Assembly (NCBI GenBank): GCA_020052895.1
Contig: JAGVOE010000009.1
Span: forward strand, 1 to 27,787
Direction of reading: 5' to 3'
Source of the DNA: Candidatus Woesebacteria bacterium
GTDB lineage: Bacteria > Patescibacteriota > Microgenomatia > UBA1400 > MFAQ01
DNA length: 27,787 nt
Part shown: positions 14,255-22,722 of the stretch, piece by piece
Layout of the letters: each line of letters opens with the position of its first letter
How positions within the stretch are numbered: the stretch's first letter is position 1
The notes under the pieces: generated by a model
The model's input: the letters and a program-made list of their open reading frames with translations, nothing else
What the model was told of the DNA's origin: nothing
The model's database searches: none
Program-made: the position numbers and the translations under genes

Positions 14255-15322
14255 GTGAAAATAAATCATCTTCGCCCCATGCGTCTTTTGGTCAAATTTC
14301 TGGGAGGACTCAAAAAATATTTTTGGTTGCTCATCACCTTATTTTTGATCTCCATTATTGGAGTTTTCGGCCTGACCGCCTCACGCTATCTGTCTCAGTT
14401 AAATGTCAAACCTCAAAACCTTCTCAACTTTTTCGGTACTCCCCAAGAGTCTCTCGACAGTACTGGAGGTTTTACCAACTTCTTGATACTTGGTATCCGA
14501 GGTGAAGGGACAGACTCACGCGATCTCTCGGACACCATCATTCTGGTTTCTTACAATCATGATCACCAGTCTACCACCCTGGTCGGTGTTCCTCGTGATC
14601 TCTGGGTCCCTTCACTAAAGGCCAAGATCAACACTGCCTACTACTACGGCGAACAAGCTAGTCCTGGTGCCGGTATCAAATTTGCTCAGGCCGCCATACT
14701 TGAAGACCTTGGACTACCTGTTCACTACACTGCTGTGGTGAACTTTACCCTCTTCAAACAAGCCATCGATCTGGTCGGTGGTATTGATCTCGACATCAAC
14801 CCCGGGTTTGTAGATGAGGAGTTCCCCATCCCTGGTCGGGAAAAAGTCTTACCCATCTCCTCTCGCTACGAGACAGTTGTCTTCGCAACTGGTTCGGCTC
14901 ATATGAATGGAGAAACAGCCCTAAAGTTTGTTCGTTCTCGTCACTCAGTCGGGGACGAGGGTACCGACTTTGCCCGCTCTGCTAGACAGCAGCAAATTAT
15001 TTCGGCTCTTCGTCAAAAAATCGTCAACCCCAGTTTCCTTTTGGACCAAAAAAAAGTTACGGCTCTGCTCGACATAGTTAACGGTAATCTCCTCTCCAAC
15101 ATCGGTCACGATCTTTATCCCACCTTGGCCAAGCTAGCTCTAGACACCATCGACAAACCCGTTATCACCCTTCCCTTAACCGCCTCACCCGACCAAGATG
15201 GTCTCACCATCCTCTACCATCCTCCCACTATAAAGTATGAAGGAGAGTGGGTGCTTATTCCCAAAGACAACAACTGGAACGCTCTCAAGCAGTATCTCAA
15301 AAATCACCTCACTCAACCCTAA
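14255..15322 (+). CDS. LytR-CpsA-Psr (LCP) family cell-wall glycopolymer transferase
   Basis: 355 residues from a GTG. A cytoplasmic basic start is followed by one membrane segment at about 25-46. The outside LCP domain shows FLILGIRGEGTDSRDLSDTI, then VGVPRDLWVP with the conserved Arg, and KINTAYYYG. Later blocks are AVVNFTLFKQAIDLVGGIDL and ALKFVRSRHSVGDEGTDFAR with RQQQII. LCP enzymes move glycopolymers from a polyprenyl-phosphate carrier to peptidoglycan outside the membrane. The stop overlaps the 3' end of the convergent DUF2298 gene by 14 bases. The presence of an LCP enzyme implies wall-attached glycopolymers; their nature cannot be seen here. Confidence 0.93.
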   Translation: MKINHLRPMRLLVKFLGGLKKYFWLLITLFLISIIGVFGLTASRYLSQLNVKPQNLLNFFGTPQESLDSTGGFTNFLILGIRGEGTDSRDLSDTIILVSYNHDHQSTTLVGVPRDLWVPSLKAKINTAYYYGEQASPGAGIKFAQAAILEDLGLPVHYTAVVNFTLFKQAIDLVGGIDLDINPGFVDEEFPIPGREKVLPISSRYETVVFATGSAHMNGETALKFVRSRHSVGDEGTDFARSARQQQIISALRQKIVNPSFLLDQKKVTALLDIVNGNLLSNIGHDLYPTLAKLALDTIDKPVITLPLTASPDQDGLTILYHPPTIKYEGEWVLIPKDNNWNALKQYLKNHLTQP

Positions 15323-17258
15323 CCAAGTAAGTCTCCCCATTTTGGTAAACCACATCACCTGTTTTTTTGATGGCTTCGTCTTGTATCTGGTATCGTTCCC
15401 TTTCATCTTCTCCTACCCAGATCCAGCCAATGTTATATTTTCCAAGAAGAGCTTTCCTCTTACTTTGGTCATCGGTCTCGTAAATTTCTTTCACTTCGGC
15501 CTCTCTTGAGGCCACTTCACCAAATCCTCCTCGCCATAGCCACTCATGCACTCTCCAGCCTTCTATCGAAGCCACTCCGGAAAAAACCGACAGGCTATTG
15601 AGCTTTGTGTAGCTATCACCTACCGCTTCCACCAAGTTCTTGCCATTCTTATTACTTTGTAAATACTTAATCGCCCCATATTTTTCCGGTTCTTCAGTCT
15701 GTATCCAAGCCTCACCATCCAAACCTTGGTAGTTATCAAAGTTATGGTAGAAGTTTGGAAAAGACACTACCGGAAAAATCATTGATCCCGCCAAAATCAG
15801 CCCCAGCACCACCCCTCCCCCATACCTAAGACCTCGTCGCATCTTTCTTTCAGGGTCTAGAAGCTTTCCCCATACTGCCCCTGCCAGTAAGCCAATCATC
15901 ACCGAAACCTGATATGTTAACTTAAACATGGTATTGGCTCTCGGATGATCTGGATAAATATCCTTGGCATAGATGAGCTCCGGAATCAGTATCAAACAGC
16001 CAATGCTTAAGGCCAGTGTGCGTATCTGGAGTCTCTGTTTTCCCTGTCTTTCCACCCAAACTGCTATCAAGGTAATCACTAGGCCTCCCGTCCACAAAAC
16101 CGCTAGTTGCCAAAGAGGCGAGTGCTCAGTTACCTGTCTGAGACCACTAGAAATAGGCTCAAAACTCATTAGCCATGGCAGAGCCGTGAGACCCATGAGT
16201 AGCCCCATCACCCCTGCTGATCTCACCAGTGGCCGGAAATTTTTCACATCCTTGGCCCAAAGTTGTAAGCTAGCTATCACCAGCACCAAGCCATAAATAG
16301 CCGTATCCCAGGTGTTGGTCATCATCATTACCCCCAAGAGAACTCCCATCCCCATTTCCAAGACGATATTCCGGTTCTCCAGCCAGATCAACAAAATAAG
16401 AATAAATAGCAAAACTATGGGTAGTCCCAAAACGTGTCCATGCAAATCAGCTACCACCATACTGTACCCGGGAAATTCATGGATGGTATTGTGAATAAAT
16501 CTGGTGGCATCAGCGTACCAGTAGCCCTCCAAACTTCGATGACTGATGAGATACCAGATGGCATGACTATTGCCTGCCAGCACCGTCGTCAAAGCTCCCA
16601 CCAGACCCCCAATCATGCCGGCTACCCCCTCTTTTGCTCTAGCTAAATAATGTGATATTCCAAAAGCTATCGATAGCGACAGTCCGGCAATCATTCCCAG
16701 AACCAGGTTGTACCCGACCGCCGCTTCTACCTGAAAATATCTCACCAGTCCGCTAGCCCAGAAGTGTCCGAAAGAGTAATAATTTATCGATTTGCCTGCT
16801 TGCCACATATCCATAGCCGGCAAGGTGGGGGAGTTTAAGTATCGATTGATAAATCCAAAATCCATAAACTTTTCCAGGCTATCAAGATTTGGCAAAAATC
16901 CTCGAATCAAAGAAATTGTTACCAGTCCTACCAAAAACAAATATTCCTCAACCGCGATCATCCTCCAGCCCTCCTTGGTAATCAAAGGTCTTCCTTTTTT
17001 GGTCACTTGCCATCCCCAACTTACGCTTGCCAAGACCACTATTCCGACCCAAAATCCTCCGCTGGTGTTTACTGGCAGTCCCAGACTGGCGAGCTCCCAG
17101 ATAGTTAAACTCACCACCAAGGTCGAGATCAGTCTAGCCACCGGCCAGCCCCTATCCGCCAGACTACCAAAAATTGATCTGGTTACTGGCCAGCCAGCCA
17201 GCTGGAGTCCCAGACTAATGAGATAAACTTTTCCAATAATCAGCAAATCACCAACCAT
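15309..17258 (-). CDS. DUF2298 (Chlor_Arch_YYY) multi-pass membrane protein, possible GT-C glycosyltransferase
   Basis: 649 residues with about 13 hydrophobic segments. Signature blocks are NYYSFGHFWASG (159-170, the tyrosine motif naming the family), EFPGYSMVVADLHGHVLGLP (261-280), TNTWDTAIY (314-322) and PDHPRANTMFKLTYQ (436-450). Members are known from Chloroflexi, archaea and many CPR genomes. Their topology and periplasmic D/H residues recall GT-C glycosyltransferases, but no activity is established. A soluble domain at about 500-649 contains WIQTEEPEKYGAIKYL. Its start codon overlaps the stop of the FAD oxidoreductase (TAATG), so it is the last gene of the surface cluster. A glycosylating role for surface proteins is an inference. 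The stop is TGA. Confidence 0.88.
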   Translation of the reverse strand: MVGDLLIIGKVYLISLGLQLAGWPVTRSIFGSLADRGWPVARLISTLVVSLTIWELASLGLPVNTSGGFWVGIVVLASVSWGWQVTKKGRPLITKEGWRMIAVEEYLFLVGLVTISLIRGFLPNLDSLEKFMDFGFINRYLNSPTLPAMDMWQAGKSINYYSFGHFWASGLVRYFQVEAAVGYNLVLGMIAGLSLSIAFGISHYLARAKEGVAGMIGGLVGALTTVLAGNSHAIWYLISHRSLEGYWYADATRFIHNTIHEFPGYSMVVADLHGHVLGLPIVLLFILILLIWLENRNIVLEMGMGVLLGVMMMTNTWDTAIYGLVLVIASLQLWAKDVKNFRPLVRSAGVMGLLMGLTALPWLMSFEPISSGLRQVTEHSPLWQLAVLWTGGLVITLIAVWVERQGKQRLQIRTLALSIGCLILIPELIYAKDIYPDHPRANTMFKLTYQVSVMIGLLAGAVWGKLLDPERKMRRGLRYGGGVVLGLILAGSMIFPVVSFPNFYHNFDNYQGLDGEAWIQTEEPEKYGAIKYLQSNKNGKNLVEAVGDSYTKLNSLSVFSGVASIEGWRVHEWLWRGGFGEVASREAEVKEIYETDDQSKRKALLGKYNIGWIWVGEDERERYQIQDEAIKKTGDVVYQNGETYLVRVE

Positions 17259-18589
17259 TATTTATTATTTAAATCATTTATTATCATCCTCGCTACCTCT
17301 ACTCCCATTTTAACCGCATAGTTTGTCCCCCTATCGTAAGGATAGACCATACTCATATTGGCTAGATAAACACCCTCGACTGGCGACCTCATCTCTGGAT
17401 TTTTTTGGGCATAATTTACCGGGAAGACTGGCTGGGCGTATGGACTCCTAAACAAAAATAAGTTTTTTATCTTTTTTTTACTAAAATACTTATTCACTTT
17501 TTTGATAAAAGGAGCGTAAAGGCTTAGTAGCTCTTCTTTTGACATTTTTAGTTGTTTGTGACCTTTCGGCAAGTAGTTCCCCAGGTACACTAGATGACTT
17601 CCGCCGTAGTACTTTTTATCAATAAAGTTGGCCTGATCCACCATAACCAAAAAAGGCCAGTCATCTTCCAAAATATTCAGCCAGTACCCCTGGAGAAGTT
17701 TTTGGGAAGTTTCCAGTATCAGCGTCTGTCCCCAAAGATAATCAATCTTCGGAAAATTAATTCCCTGAACCAACCTCTCAACGGATGGCGCCGGTATCGT
17801 CATCACCACCGCATCAAACCTTTCTTCATCCACCAGTACCCCACCGCCCGCCCGCCTGACTGCGAAGCTGTCGGCTGGGTCATCCCGAGTCCCGCCATCT
17901 TCGTCATTGCGAGTTTCGGTACTCCGAACCGTGGCAATCTCACTTTCCACCCTCACCCTCCCTCCCTTTTTCTCAATATATTCTACGATTTTCTCCACTA
18001 GCCCAGCAAACCCTCCCTCAAAGTATCCCAAGTTTTTTGTCCGTTTGCTTACTCGGCCCCAAAACCAAGCCAAATTAACTTGGTCTATGTAAGGTCCAAA
18101 CTTGGCCCTTAATAGTTTTTCCCAGACTACCCGGTAACCCTCTTTCCCCAAAAGAAGGGGCAAGCTATCCACCACTCGATATCTTTCCAAAAACAGTCCG
18201 TTGGGAATCATTTTTAGTAAAGCCAGACCTACTCCCATCCTTAATCTGGAAAATAAACTTATCCCTGAAAATCTTAGTAAAGAGATGGGGGAGTCCATCT
18301 GAATCTCTTGGTTCAGAACAAAGCTGTTCGTAATCGGTTTTTTAATAAGCACTGGACTACCGACCATTTTGGCTAGTCTAATAATATCGGCATCGTTGGT
18401 AAAAACGTGGTGATAATAACTTTCCAGCTTCCATTTCCAGCTTGAGTTCATCGGAGGATAAAATCCGCCAGCCAAACCTCCGGCCTGGTCACTAGCTTCA
18501 AAAATACTCACCTGAAAACCTTTGTTCACGAGCTCTACCGCACTAGCCAAACCAGTAAAACCGGCGCCTATTACGGCTACTTTTTTCAT
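17258..18589 (-). CDS. FAD-dependent oxidoreductase (amine oxidase / UDP-galactopyranose mutase-like)
   Basis: 443 residues. The N-terminus is a dinucleotide-binding fold: VAVIGAGFTGLASAVEL with Glu31 at the end of the second strand and QAGGLAGGF after it. ESYYHHVFTND (56-66) and YFEGGFAGLVEKI (189-201) are typical of the protoporphyrinogen-oxidase and UDP-galactopyranose-mutase branch. The C-terminus has the FAD-contacting GVYLANMSMVYPYDRGTNYA. Substrate unknown; a sugar-nucleotide role would fit its position between an LPETG surface protein and a DUF2298 gene (inference). Oddly, residues 217-250 (about 34) are encoded by dispersed repeats. They sit between the strand GGRVRVES and VLVDEERFDAVV, a place where relatives have a short turn. 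It starts four bases after the upstream stop. Confidence 0.85.
   Translation of the reverse strand: MKKVAVIGAGFTGLASAVELVNKGFQVSIFEASDQAGGLAGGFYPPMNSSWKWKLESYYHHVFTNDADIIRLAKMVGSPVLIKKPITNSFVLNQEIQMDSPISLLRFSGISLFSRLRMGVGLALLKMIPNGLFLERYRVVDSLPLLLGKEGYRVVWEKLLRAKFGPYIDQVNLAWFWGRVSKRTKNLGYFEGGFAGLVEKIVEYIEKKGGRVRVESEIATVRSTETRNDEDGGTRDDPADSFAVRRAGGGVLVDEERFDAVVMTIPAPSVERLVQGINFPKIDYLWGQTLILETSQKLLQGYWLNILEDDWPFLVMVDQANFIDKKYYGGSHLVYLGNYLPKGHKQLKMSKEELLSLYAPFIKKVNKYFSKKKIKNLFLFRSPYAQPVFPVNYAQKNPEMRSPVEGVYLANMSMVYPYDRGTNYAVKMGVEVARMIINDLNNK
17840..17945. repeat. Dispersed repeat inserted in frame within the FAD oxidoreductase gene
   Basis: 17903-17945 is a GTCATTGCGAG...CCGTGGCAATCTCACTT unit matching those at 381-437, 949-990 and 11652-11684. 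The neighbouring 17840-17902 includes GGGTCATCCCGAG and looks like a second, more worn unit. The reading frame stays open through both. Confidence 0.75.
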
Positions 18590-18593
18590 CCCA

Positions 18594-19844
18594 TTACAGG
18601 GCTAGCAGTATTCCTACGACAGCCAGTAACAATCCTCCACCAAAAGCCGCCACTCCCGGGAAGTCCAAAATTCCGGTCTCCGGCAAGATCGTCGGCTGAG
18701 TAATGGCTACCGGGCTCTCGGTCGGCAGAGGAGCTTCGGTAATTTCTCCGACTACTCTGGTTGGTGCGGGTGTTCTAATCGTAGCCGGTCTTGTGGTCGG
18801 CGCTACGGTTACTATCGGAGCAGAACAAGTATCTGATTCTGGATAGTCTGCCACTCTACATTTACCCAACCCAGTATCACACACCAGCCCGCTTGCACAC
18901 TCCGAGTCCCCGGTGCAGGTATGGTCGCACCCTACCACAGTACTAATTGTCAGTTCGTTTGCGGCATTGATATCCGTCCCGACTGCGTTAACCACCGCCA
19001 CATTTTTTATAATGTCGCCATTTACTGCTCCACTGGCCACCTTCACCTTGAAAGCGTATACCCCTTTCTCGCCGGCTTTCACCGTCAGTCCGTCGCATTT
19101 TACTCTCCGTTCGGAAGCCGAATAGGTACAGCCACTCTTGGCATCTACAAAGGTTAGCTGATCTTGTTTTTCTCCGTTCAAAGTGTCGGTAATATTGATG
19201 TTGGTGACGTCAACTTCTCCAAAATTTTCCATGGCTATCGCGTAAATAAACGTCTGGTTTTTAGCCACGGTGTCAATTTCCGTCGTGTAGGCGTAGGTTC
19301 CGCCGACGTATTTATAGGCTTTCTTGGTCACTTCAAGATCATCGGTGCAGGCGGTTGTCGCCGCACAAGCCTTGGTCGTCGCTACTCCACAGGAGTTCTG
19401 ACAGGTAGAGATTGTCGAGGCAATCTTGCCGCACTCAGTCGGACAGTCGGGAGTACAAGTGATTACTTCGGAAGCCACACATAAGCTGGTGGCCGTTACG
19501 GTACAAGCCTTCGACCCGACCCAGACCGGCTCGGTGGATGTTGGTGTTAGTGCCCAAGCTCCTCCCGGTGCCGGGCAGGTGTATGATTTTCCACCGCAAA
19601 GCTCTACCCTTCCGGCCTCGTTACAAGTACTTATATTTGTTCCATCTGCTGCCCCAGTACAGTTTACTAGAGCACCGTCCGACCTGGGACACTCGTCATT
19701 ACAGGCCGCTGGATTACTTACGGGGGCTGTTGGAGCGATCGCCTGTTCTTGCGAGACCTTAGAAGCAATATAGAACGAAGCGCCGGCTACCAGCAGGATC
19801 ACGACAATCAAGATGGTTGAGAGTATGGCTTTATTTCTTTTCAT
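18594..19844 (-). CDS. Cysteine-rich surface protein with LPETG-type C-terminal signal
   Basis: 416 residues from the ATG at 19844. A longer frame from 19922 would overlap the upstream gene and lacks a signal. A membrane segment at about 7-29 is followed by a juxtamembrane EQAIAPTAP. Then come a region with about 15 cysteines, a DUF11-like beta domain (VTNINITDTLNG through VKVASG), and a small module with CTGDSECASGLVCD. Next is a Pro/Thr-rich linker, and LPETG at 387-391 followed by a hydrophobic end. This is the layout of a sortase substrate, but the basic tail after the hydrophobic stretch is missing. About 23 cysteines imply disulfides outside the cell. No sortase is in the window. It is 13 bases after the upstream stop and 4 before the FAD gene. 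Confidence 0.82.
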   Translation of the reverse strand: MKRNKAILSTILIVVILLVAGASFYIASKVSQEQAIAPTAPVSNPAACNDECPRSDGALVNCTGAADGTNISTCNEAGRVELCGGKSYTCPAPGGAWALTPTSTEPVWVGSKACTVTATSLCVASEVITCTPDCPTECGKIASTISTCQNSCGVATTKACAATTACTDDLEVTKKAYKYVGGTYAYTTEIDTVAKNQTFIYAIAMENFGEVDVTNINITDTLNGEKQDQLTFVDAKSGCTYSASERRVKCDGLTVKAGEKGVYAFKVKVASGAVNGDIIKNVAVVNAVGTDINAANELTISTVVGCDHTCTGDSECASGLVCDTGLGKCRVADYPESDTCSAPIVTVAPTTRPATIRTPAPTRVVGEITEAPLPTESPVAITQPTILPETGILDFPGVAAFGGGLLLAVVGILLAL

Positions 19845-19857
19845 TTTATCTATGTAT

Positions 19858-21012
19858 CTATGGTTGCGTACTAACTTGACTCTCAAATAAATAAGTCCCC
19901 GATTTGGTAATTTTATAGTCATAAATAGAAGTCATTTTTGCACTGTCTTGATAGCCAGTGCTATCTTTCCACTCTGGCTGTTCAACTGTTCCATTAAAGG
20001 TAACCTTAAATCTTGCCTTAAGAGAAGCCATGCTCCCCGTAGTAGACAAAACCAAGATGTCATTAATTTTAAGATTGGCTAGTTGAGCCGCAGTTAGTGG
20101 ACTGGAGTTCAGTGATCCATCACTGTTTCTCAAAAATATCTTCAACTCACTGCAAGCCCCATTTACTACTGTGGTCGTCGTCGTAGTAGTTGTTGTCTGA
20201 GTACCACCACTTCCATCATTACCTCCACCCCCTCCACCAGTTTTCTTCGTCGTCGTTGTCGTCCCTCCACTACCCGTCCCTCCACCTGGAGAACTTGCAC
20301 AAACATCGCCATTTTCACAGTCTTGTGCCCCTAGCTTTGTCCCCGTAAATCCAGAAGAAGCTACAACATCCTCACCCATACAAGTTCCTCCTTTTGCCTT
20401 ACACATCTCTTCGGTAGGCGCCTTCGCTCCACTCAACTCAGTCCCTCCACCAGATGTCACACCAGCTTTAGCACCACTCAGTCCAGTCGTACCTCCTCCA
20501 CCAGATGTCACACCAGCTTTAGCACCACTCAGTCCAGTCGTACCCCCTCCACCAGATGTCACACCAGCTTTAGCACCACTCAGTCCAGTCGTACCCCCTC
20601 CACCAGATTTCACACCAGCTTTAGCACCACTCAACCCCGTCGTCCCCCCACCACCTCCCCCCTCTACCATTTTAGCTAGTGGTTCGCTTTCCGGCGCGGT
20701 CGGGGCCACTGCTTGTCGGCCTGATATCTTATTGGACACGAAATAAGCCGCTGTGGCTACGCCCACCACCAAAATAATCGCCGCTACTCCGCCCAAGATC
20801 TGAGGCAGTTTGCTTTTGGGTTTGGGCTTGGGCCACTCTGCCTCCGGTACGGGTGGGGGTGAGATTGGTGGAGGTGTCATCGAAGGCATTTCCGGGATAA
20901 CTGGTGTTGGCTCGGTGGGGGGCTGGGGTAGCGGAGTCACGGCCTGGCCCAACGGCTGAACTGGATCAAGGCCAACAACGCCAGAAGAAATAGGAGCATT
21001 TTGATCGTCCAT
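19858..21012 (-). CDS. Repeat-rich single-pass surface protein
   Basis: 384 residues. A proline-rich N-terminus (about 1-68, inside the cell if the positive-inside rule holds at PKPKSKLPQ) precedes one membrane segment at about 72-92. The juxtamembrane GRQAVAPTAP resembles that of the LPETG protein. Then come four full copies and one partial copy of a 17-residue repeat (GGGGTTGLSGAKAGVTS), a short stretch with two cysteine pairs, and Gly- and Thr-rich linkers. It ends in a beta-sandwich-like domain of about 100 residues with one cysteine. No catalytic motif was seen. It looks like an extracellular stalk carrying a small terminal domain. It has the best-formed promoter in the window, directly before its ATG. 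Confidence 0.78.
   Translation of the reverse strand: MDDQNAPISSGVVGLDPVQPLGQAVTPLPQPPTEPTPVIPEMPSMTPPPISPPPVPEAEWPKPKPKSKLPQILGGVAAIILVVGVATAAYFVSNKISGRQAVAPTAPESEPLAKMVEGGGGGGTTGLSGAKAGVKSGGGGTTGLSGAKAGVTSGGGGTTGLSGAKAGVTSGGGGTTGLSGAKAGVTSGGGTELSGAKAPTEEMCKAKGGTCMGEDVVASSGFTGTKLGAQDCENGDVCASSPGGGTGSGGTTTTTKKTGGGGGGNDGSGGTQTTTTTTTTTVVNGACSELKIFLRNSDGSLNSSPLTAAQLANLKINDILVLSTTGSMASLKARFKVTFNGTVEQPEWKDSTGYQDSAKMTSIYDYKITKSGTYLFESQVSTQP
20419..20652 (-). repeat. 51-base tandem repeat encoding 17-residue units
   Basis: Unit copies at 20461-20511, 20512-20562 and 20563-20613 are nearly identical (a few base differences). Partial or divergent copies lie at 20419-20460 and 20614-20652. They encode GGGGTTGLSGAKAGVTS repeats. 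Near identity at the DNA level, including third positions, indicates recent expansion or homogenisation. Confidence 0.9.
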
Positions 21013-21019
21013 TTAGTTA

Positions 21020-21048
21020 ACTATATATATTTATTAGGTCACCGTCAA
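21020..21048 (-). promoter_or_regulatory. Promoter TTGACG-N17-TATAGT, seven bases before ATG
   Basis: On the minus strand TTGACG (21043-21048) is followed by 17 bases, then TATAGT (21020-21025), seven bases, and the ATG at 21012. Transcription would begin at or beside the ATG. It lies within the 41-base gap after the FN3 gene and could drive the last four genes of the cluster separately. Confidence 0.7.
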
Positions 21049-21053
21049 TACAT

Positions 21054-22397
21054 CTATTTTAAGTGATACTTTCTCTTAGCCACTCTTCCAAACACCAGTA
21101 GACCAATTCCCAAAAGTACCAAGCTCACTGTCGTCTCCAGTCCGCCAGAGTCTGTTAGTTCTTCCGAGTTCGTTGGCGGCATAGTCGTGGCCACCGTTGG
21201 TACTGGGGTAATTGTCATCACTGGGTTGGCCGAGGGAGTCGCCGTAAAGGCCGGCAAACCACTACTGGACAAGAGAGTAAAAGTTCGGGTAATGGTTCGG
21301 GTTTCACCATTTCCATCGGTGTATTGTGCCGTCAGGATTTGCCCCCCTTGAGGCAGTTTTTGTGGCGGTGTCCATGTCCAGTTTCCATCGATATCGGCCG
21401 TCACTATTTGAGTGATCTGAGTTGGTGTCTCAACTGTCAGCTTCAAGGTGGCGCCCGCCGGAGCTTTGCCTCTAAACTCGGGTAGATCGGTAGCAATTAT
21501 TTCTCCGTTCACCGCCGGATTTAGAATCTTGACTGCGCTCGTCGCTTCTAGCTGCTCCGACAGCTCTAGCTGAGACATTACCAGCTGAAAGCCAGCTCGG
21601 CTTGTTGCGCCCGCCTCGGTCGCTTCCAGATTGGCAGCCAGAGATACTACATCCACAAAACCTTGATTTTTACCCAGAATAATATCCGGGACTGGTGAGT
21701 CCTTGCTGGTATCAGTCAGAGCGGTAGCTGTTCCAGCGTTTCCGGCTTGAACAAAGATGGATAGCAGAGCTTTTTGGGCATCGTAGGTCAAAATCTTTCC
21801 TTCTTTGTCGCGTGAGTTAGCCAGGTTTAGCCTCCAGGTACCATCGGCCTTGGTGATGCTGGACAAGGTCTCTCCTCCTTCTGCTTCTACAAAAACGATG
21901 CCTCCGTTCACCGGCTCACCAGCTCCCCCCACCACTTTTCCAAAAATAACATCTTCTGGTGGTGAAATTGCTTGAGGTGTAGTTCTGACTTGAAACGGTT
22001 TACCATTGTCCTCGTAGCTTCCCGACCCGGAAACAATCAAAAAATAGTAAGTTTTATTTGCCCCCAAGCCAGTTACATTGACTGAGTGGCTGGAGTATCC
22101 TTGTGATGTTCCCGAGATCTGATCTCTAGCATCTCCCGCTGGGGTATTTATTTTGGTTGGATCCTCAGAGTACTTTATCAAGCCAGTTAGCGGGATGTCT
22201 GTGGTCCAGCTAACGCTAAAAGTAGTCGATCCTCGATTGGAAATCTTGATGTTTTTGGGGCTGGCCGTCGGGCCGGCTTTAGATTCTATTCCCTGTCGAT
22301 TGTTTACCAGGACCACTCCGGCTATCAGACCTCCTACCAGAATAAAAACTCCTAGTAAGGTCGGTATTCGTTTGGTCATTAATCCTGATTTGGCCAT
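21054..22397 (-). CDS. FN3 and Ig-like single-pass surface protein
   Basis: 447 residues. A signal anchor lies at about 11-32, followed by the juxtamembrane NNRQGIESKAGPTASP. A fibronectin type III domain covers about 47-140 (from NIKISNRGSTTFSVSWTTD to KTYYFLIVSGSG). Next is a carboxypeptidase-regulatory-like domain at about 150-245 (FGKVVGGAGEPVNGGIVFVE, then TKADGTWRL), and a bacterial Ig-like domain at about 290-375 ending GNGETRTITRTF. A Pro/Thr linker leads to a second membrane segment with a basic tail (RVAKRKYHLK). The C-terminus resembles a sorting signal but has no LPXTG. Likely a cell-surface adhesin or pilus-associated protein. It starts one base after the upstream stop. Confidence 0.85.
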   Translation of the reverse strand: MAKSGLMTKRIPTLLGVFILVGGLIAGVVLVNNRQGIESKAGPTASPKNIKISNRGSTTFSVSWTTDIPLTGLIKYSEDPTKINTPAGDARDQISGTSQGYSSHSVNVTGLGANKTYYFLIVSGSGSYEDNGKPFQVRTTPQAISPPEDVIFGKVVGGAGEPVNGGIVFVEAEGGETLSSITKADGTWRLNLANSRDKEGKILTYDAQKALLSIFVQAGNAGTATALTDTSKDSPVPDIILGKNQGFVDVVSLAANLEATEAGATSRAGFQLVMSQLELSEQLEATSAVKILNPAVNGEIIATDLPEFRGKAPAGATLKLTVETPTQITQIVTADIDGNWTWTPPQKLPQGGQILTAQYTDGNGETRTITRTFTLLSSSGLPAFTATPSANPVMTITPVPTVATTMPPTNSEELTDSGGLETTVSLVLLGIGLLVFGRVAKRKYHLK

Positions 22398-22398
22398 A

Positions 22399-22722
22399 TT
22401 ATTGTATTAACGCTCCCGGTGTGGCCGACGGCGACACCTCGATGATCTCACCAGATGGTGAAGCTATCGGTGTGGGTGTCGGAGTCGGAGCGACTAGAGA
22501 CGTAAGCTCTGTCTCTGCCACGACCATTCTTTGTTGCAGATTGTCGATCACCGCTTGACTAATGGTACCGTCTATTGGTTTGACAGCGGCCACTTGCTCT
22601 GCCGTCAACTGGCTTTTGACCGTGGCCGAAAAAATTTGGAACACCAAAATTCCGCCCACTATAGACAGTCCCATCACTCCCACTAATAATACATAAATAG
22701 ACAGCGTCTTTCTAGGTTTCAT
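22399..22722 (-). CDS. Small single-pass membrane protein in pilus/surface cluster
   Basis: 107 residues from the ATG at 22722 (a TTG at 22728 is also possible). A basic start, MKPRK, is followed by a membrane segment at about 8-30. A short helical part (QLTAEQVAAVKPIDG to ETELTSL) leads to a PTPTPTP-type tail. I do not recognise it. Its place directly after the PilO-like gene, overlapping it by 11 bases, is where pilus operons carry PilP-like genes, but it shows no PilP lipobox or fold. Translation is probably coupled to its neighbours. Confidence 0.7.
   Translation of the reverse strand: MKPRKTLSIYVLLVGVMGLSIVGGILVFQIFSATVKSQLTAEQVAAVKPIDGTISQAVIDNLQQRMVVAETELTSLVAPTPTPTPIASPSGEIIEVSPSATPGALIQ

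Noticed and set aside
17907..18092. Plus-strand frame across the repeat in the FAD gene
   Set aside because: It is antisense to conserved FAD-enzyme blocks and has no start signal; the minus-strand frame is clearly the real one.
19845..19922. Upstream extension of the LPETG protein to 19922
   Set aside because: It would overlap the preceding gene by 65 bases, and the extra residues would put a long polar stretch before the signal anchor. ATG at 19844 gives a normal basic start and membrane segment.
20461..20613. Regular 51-base units looked at first like a CRISPR array
   Set aside because: The units are contiguous without variable spacers, stay in one reading frame and encode a Gly/Ser/Ala-rich repeat, so this is a coding tandem repeat.
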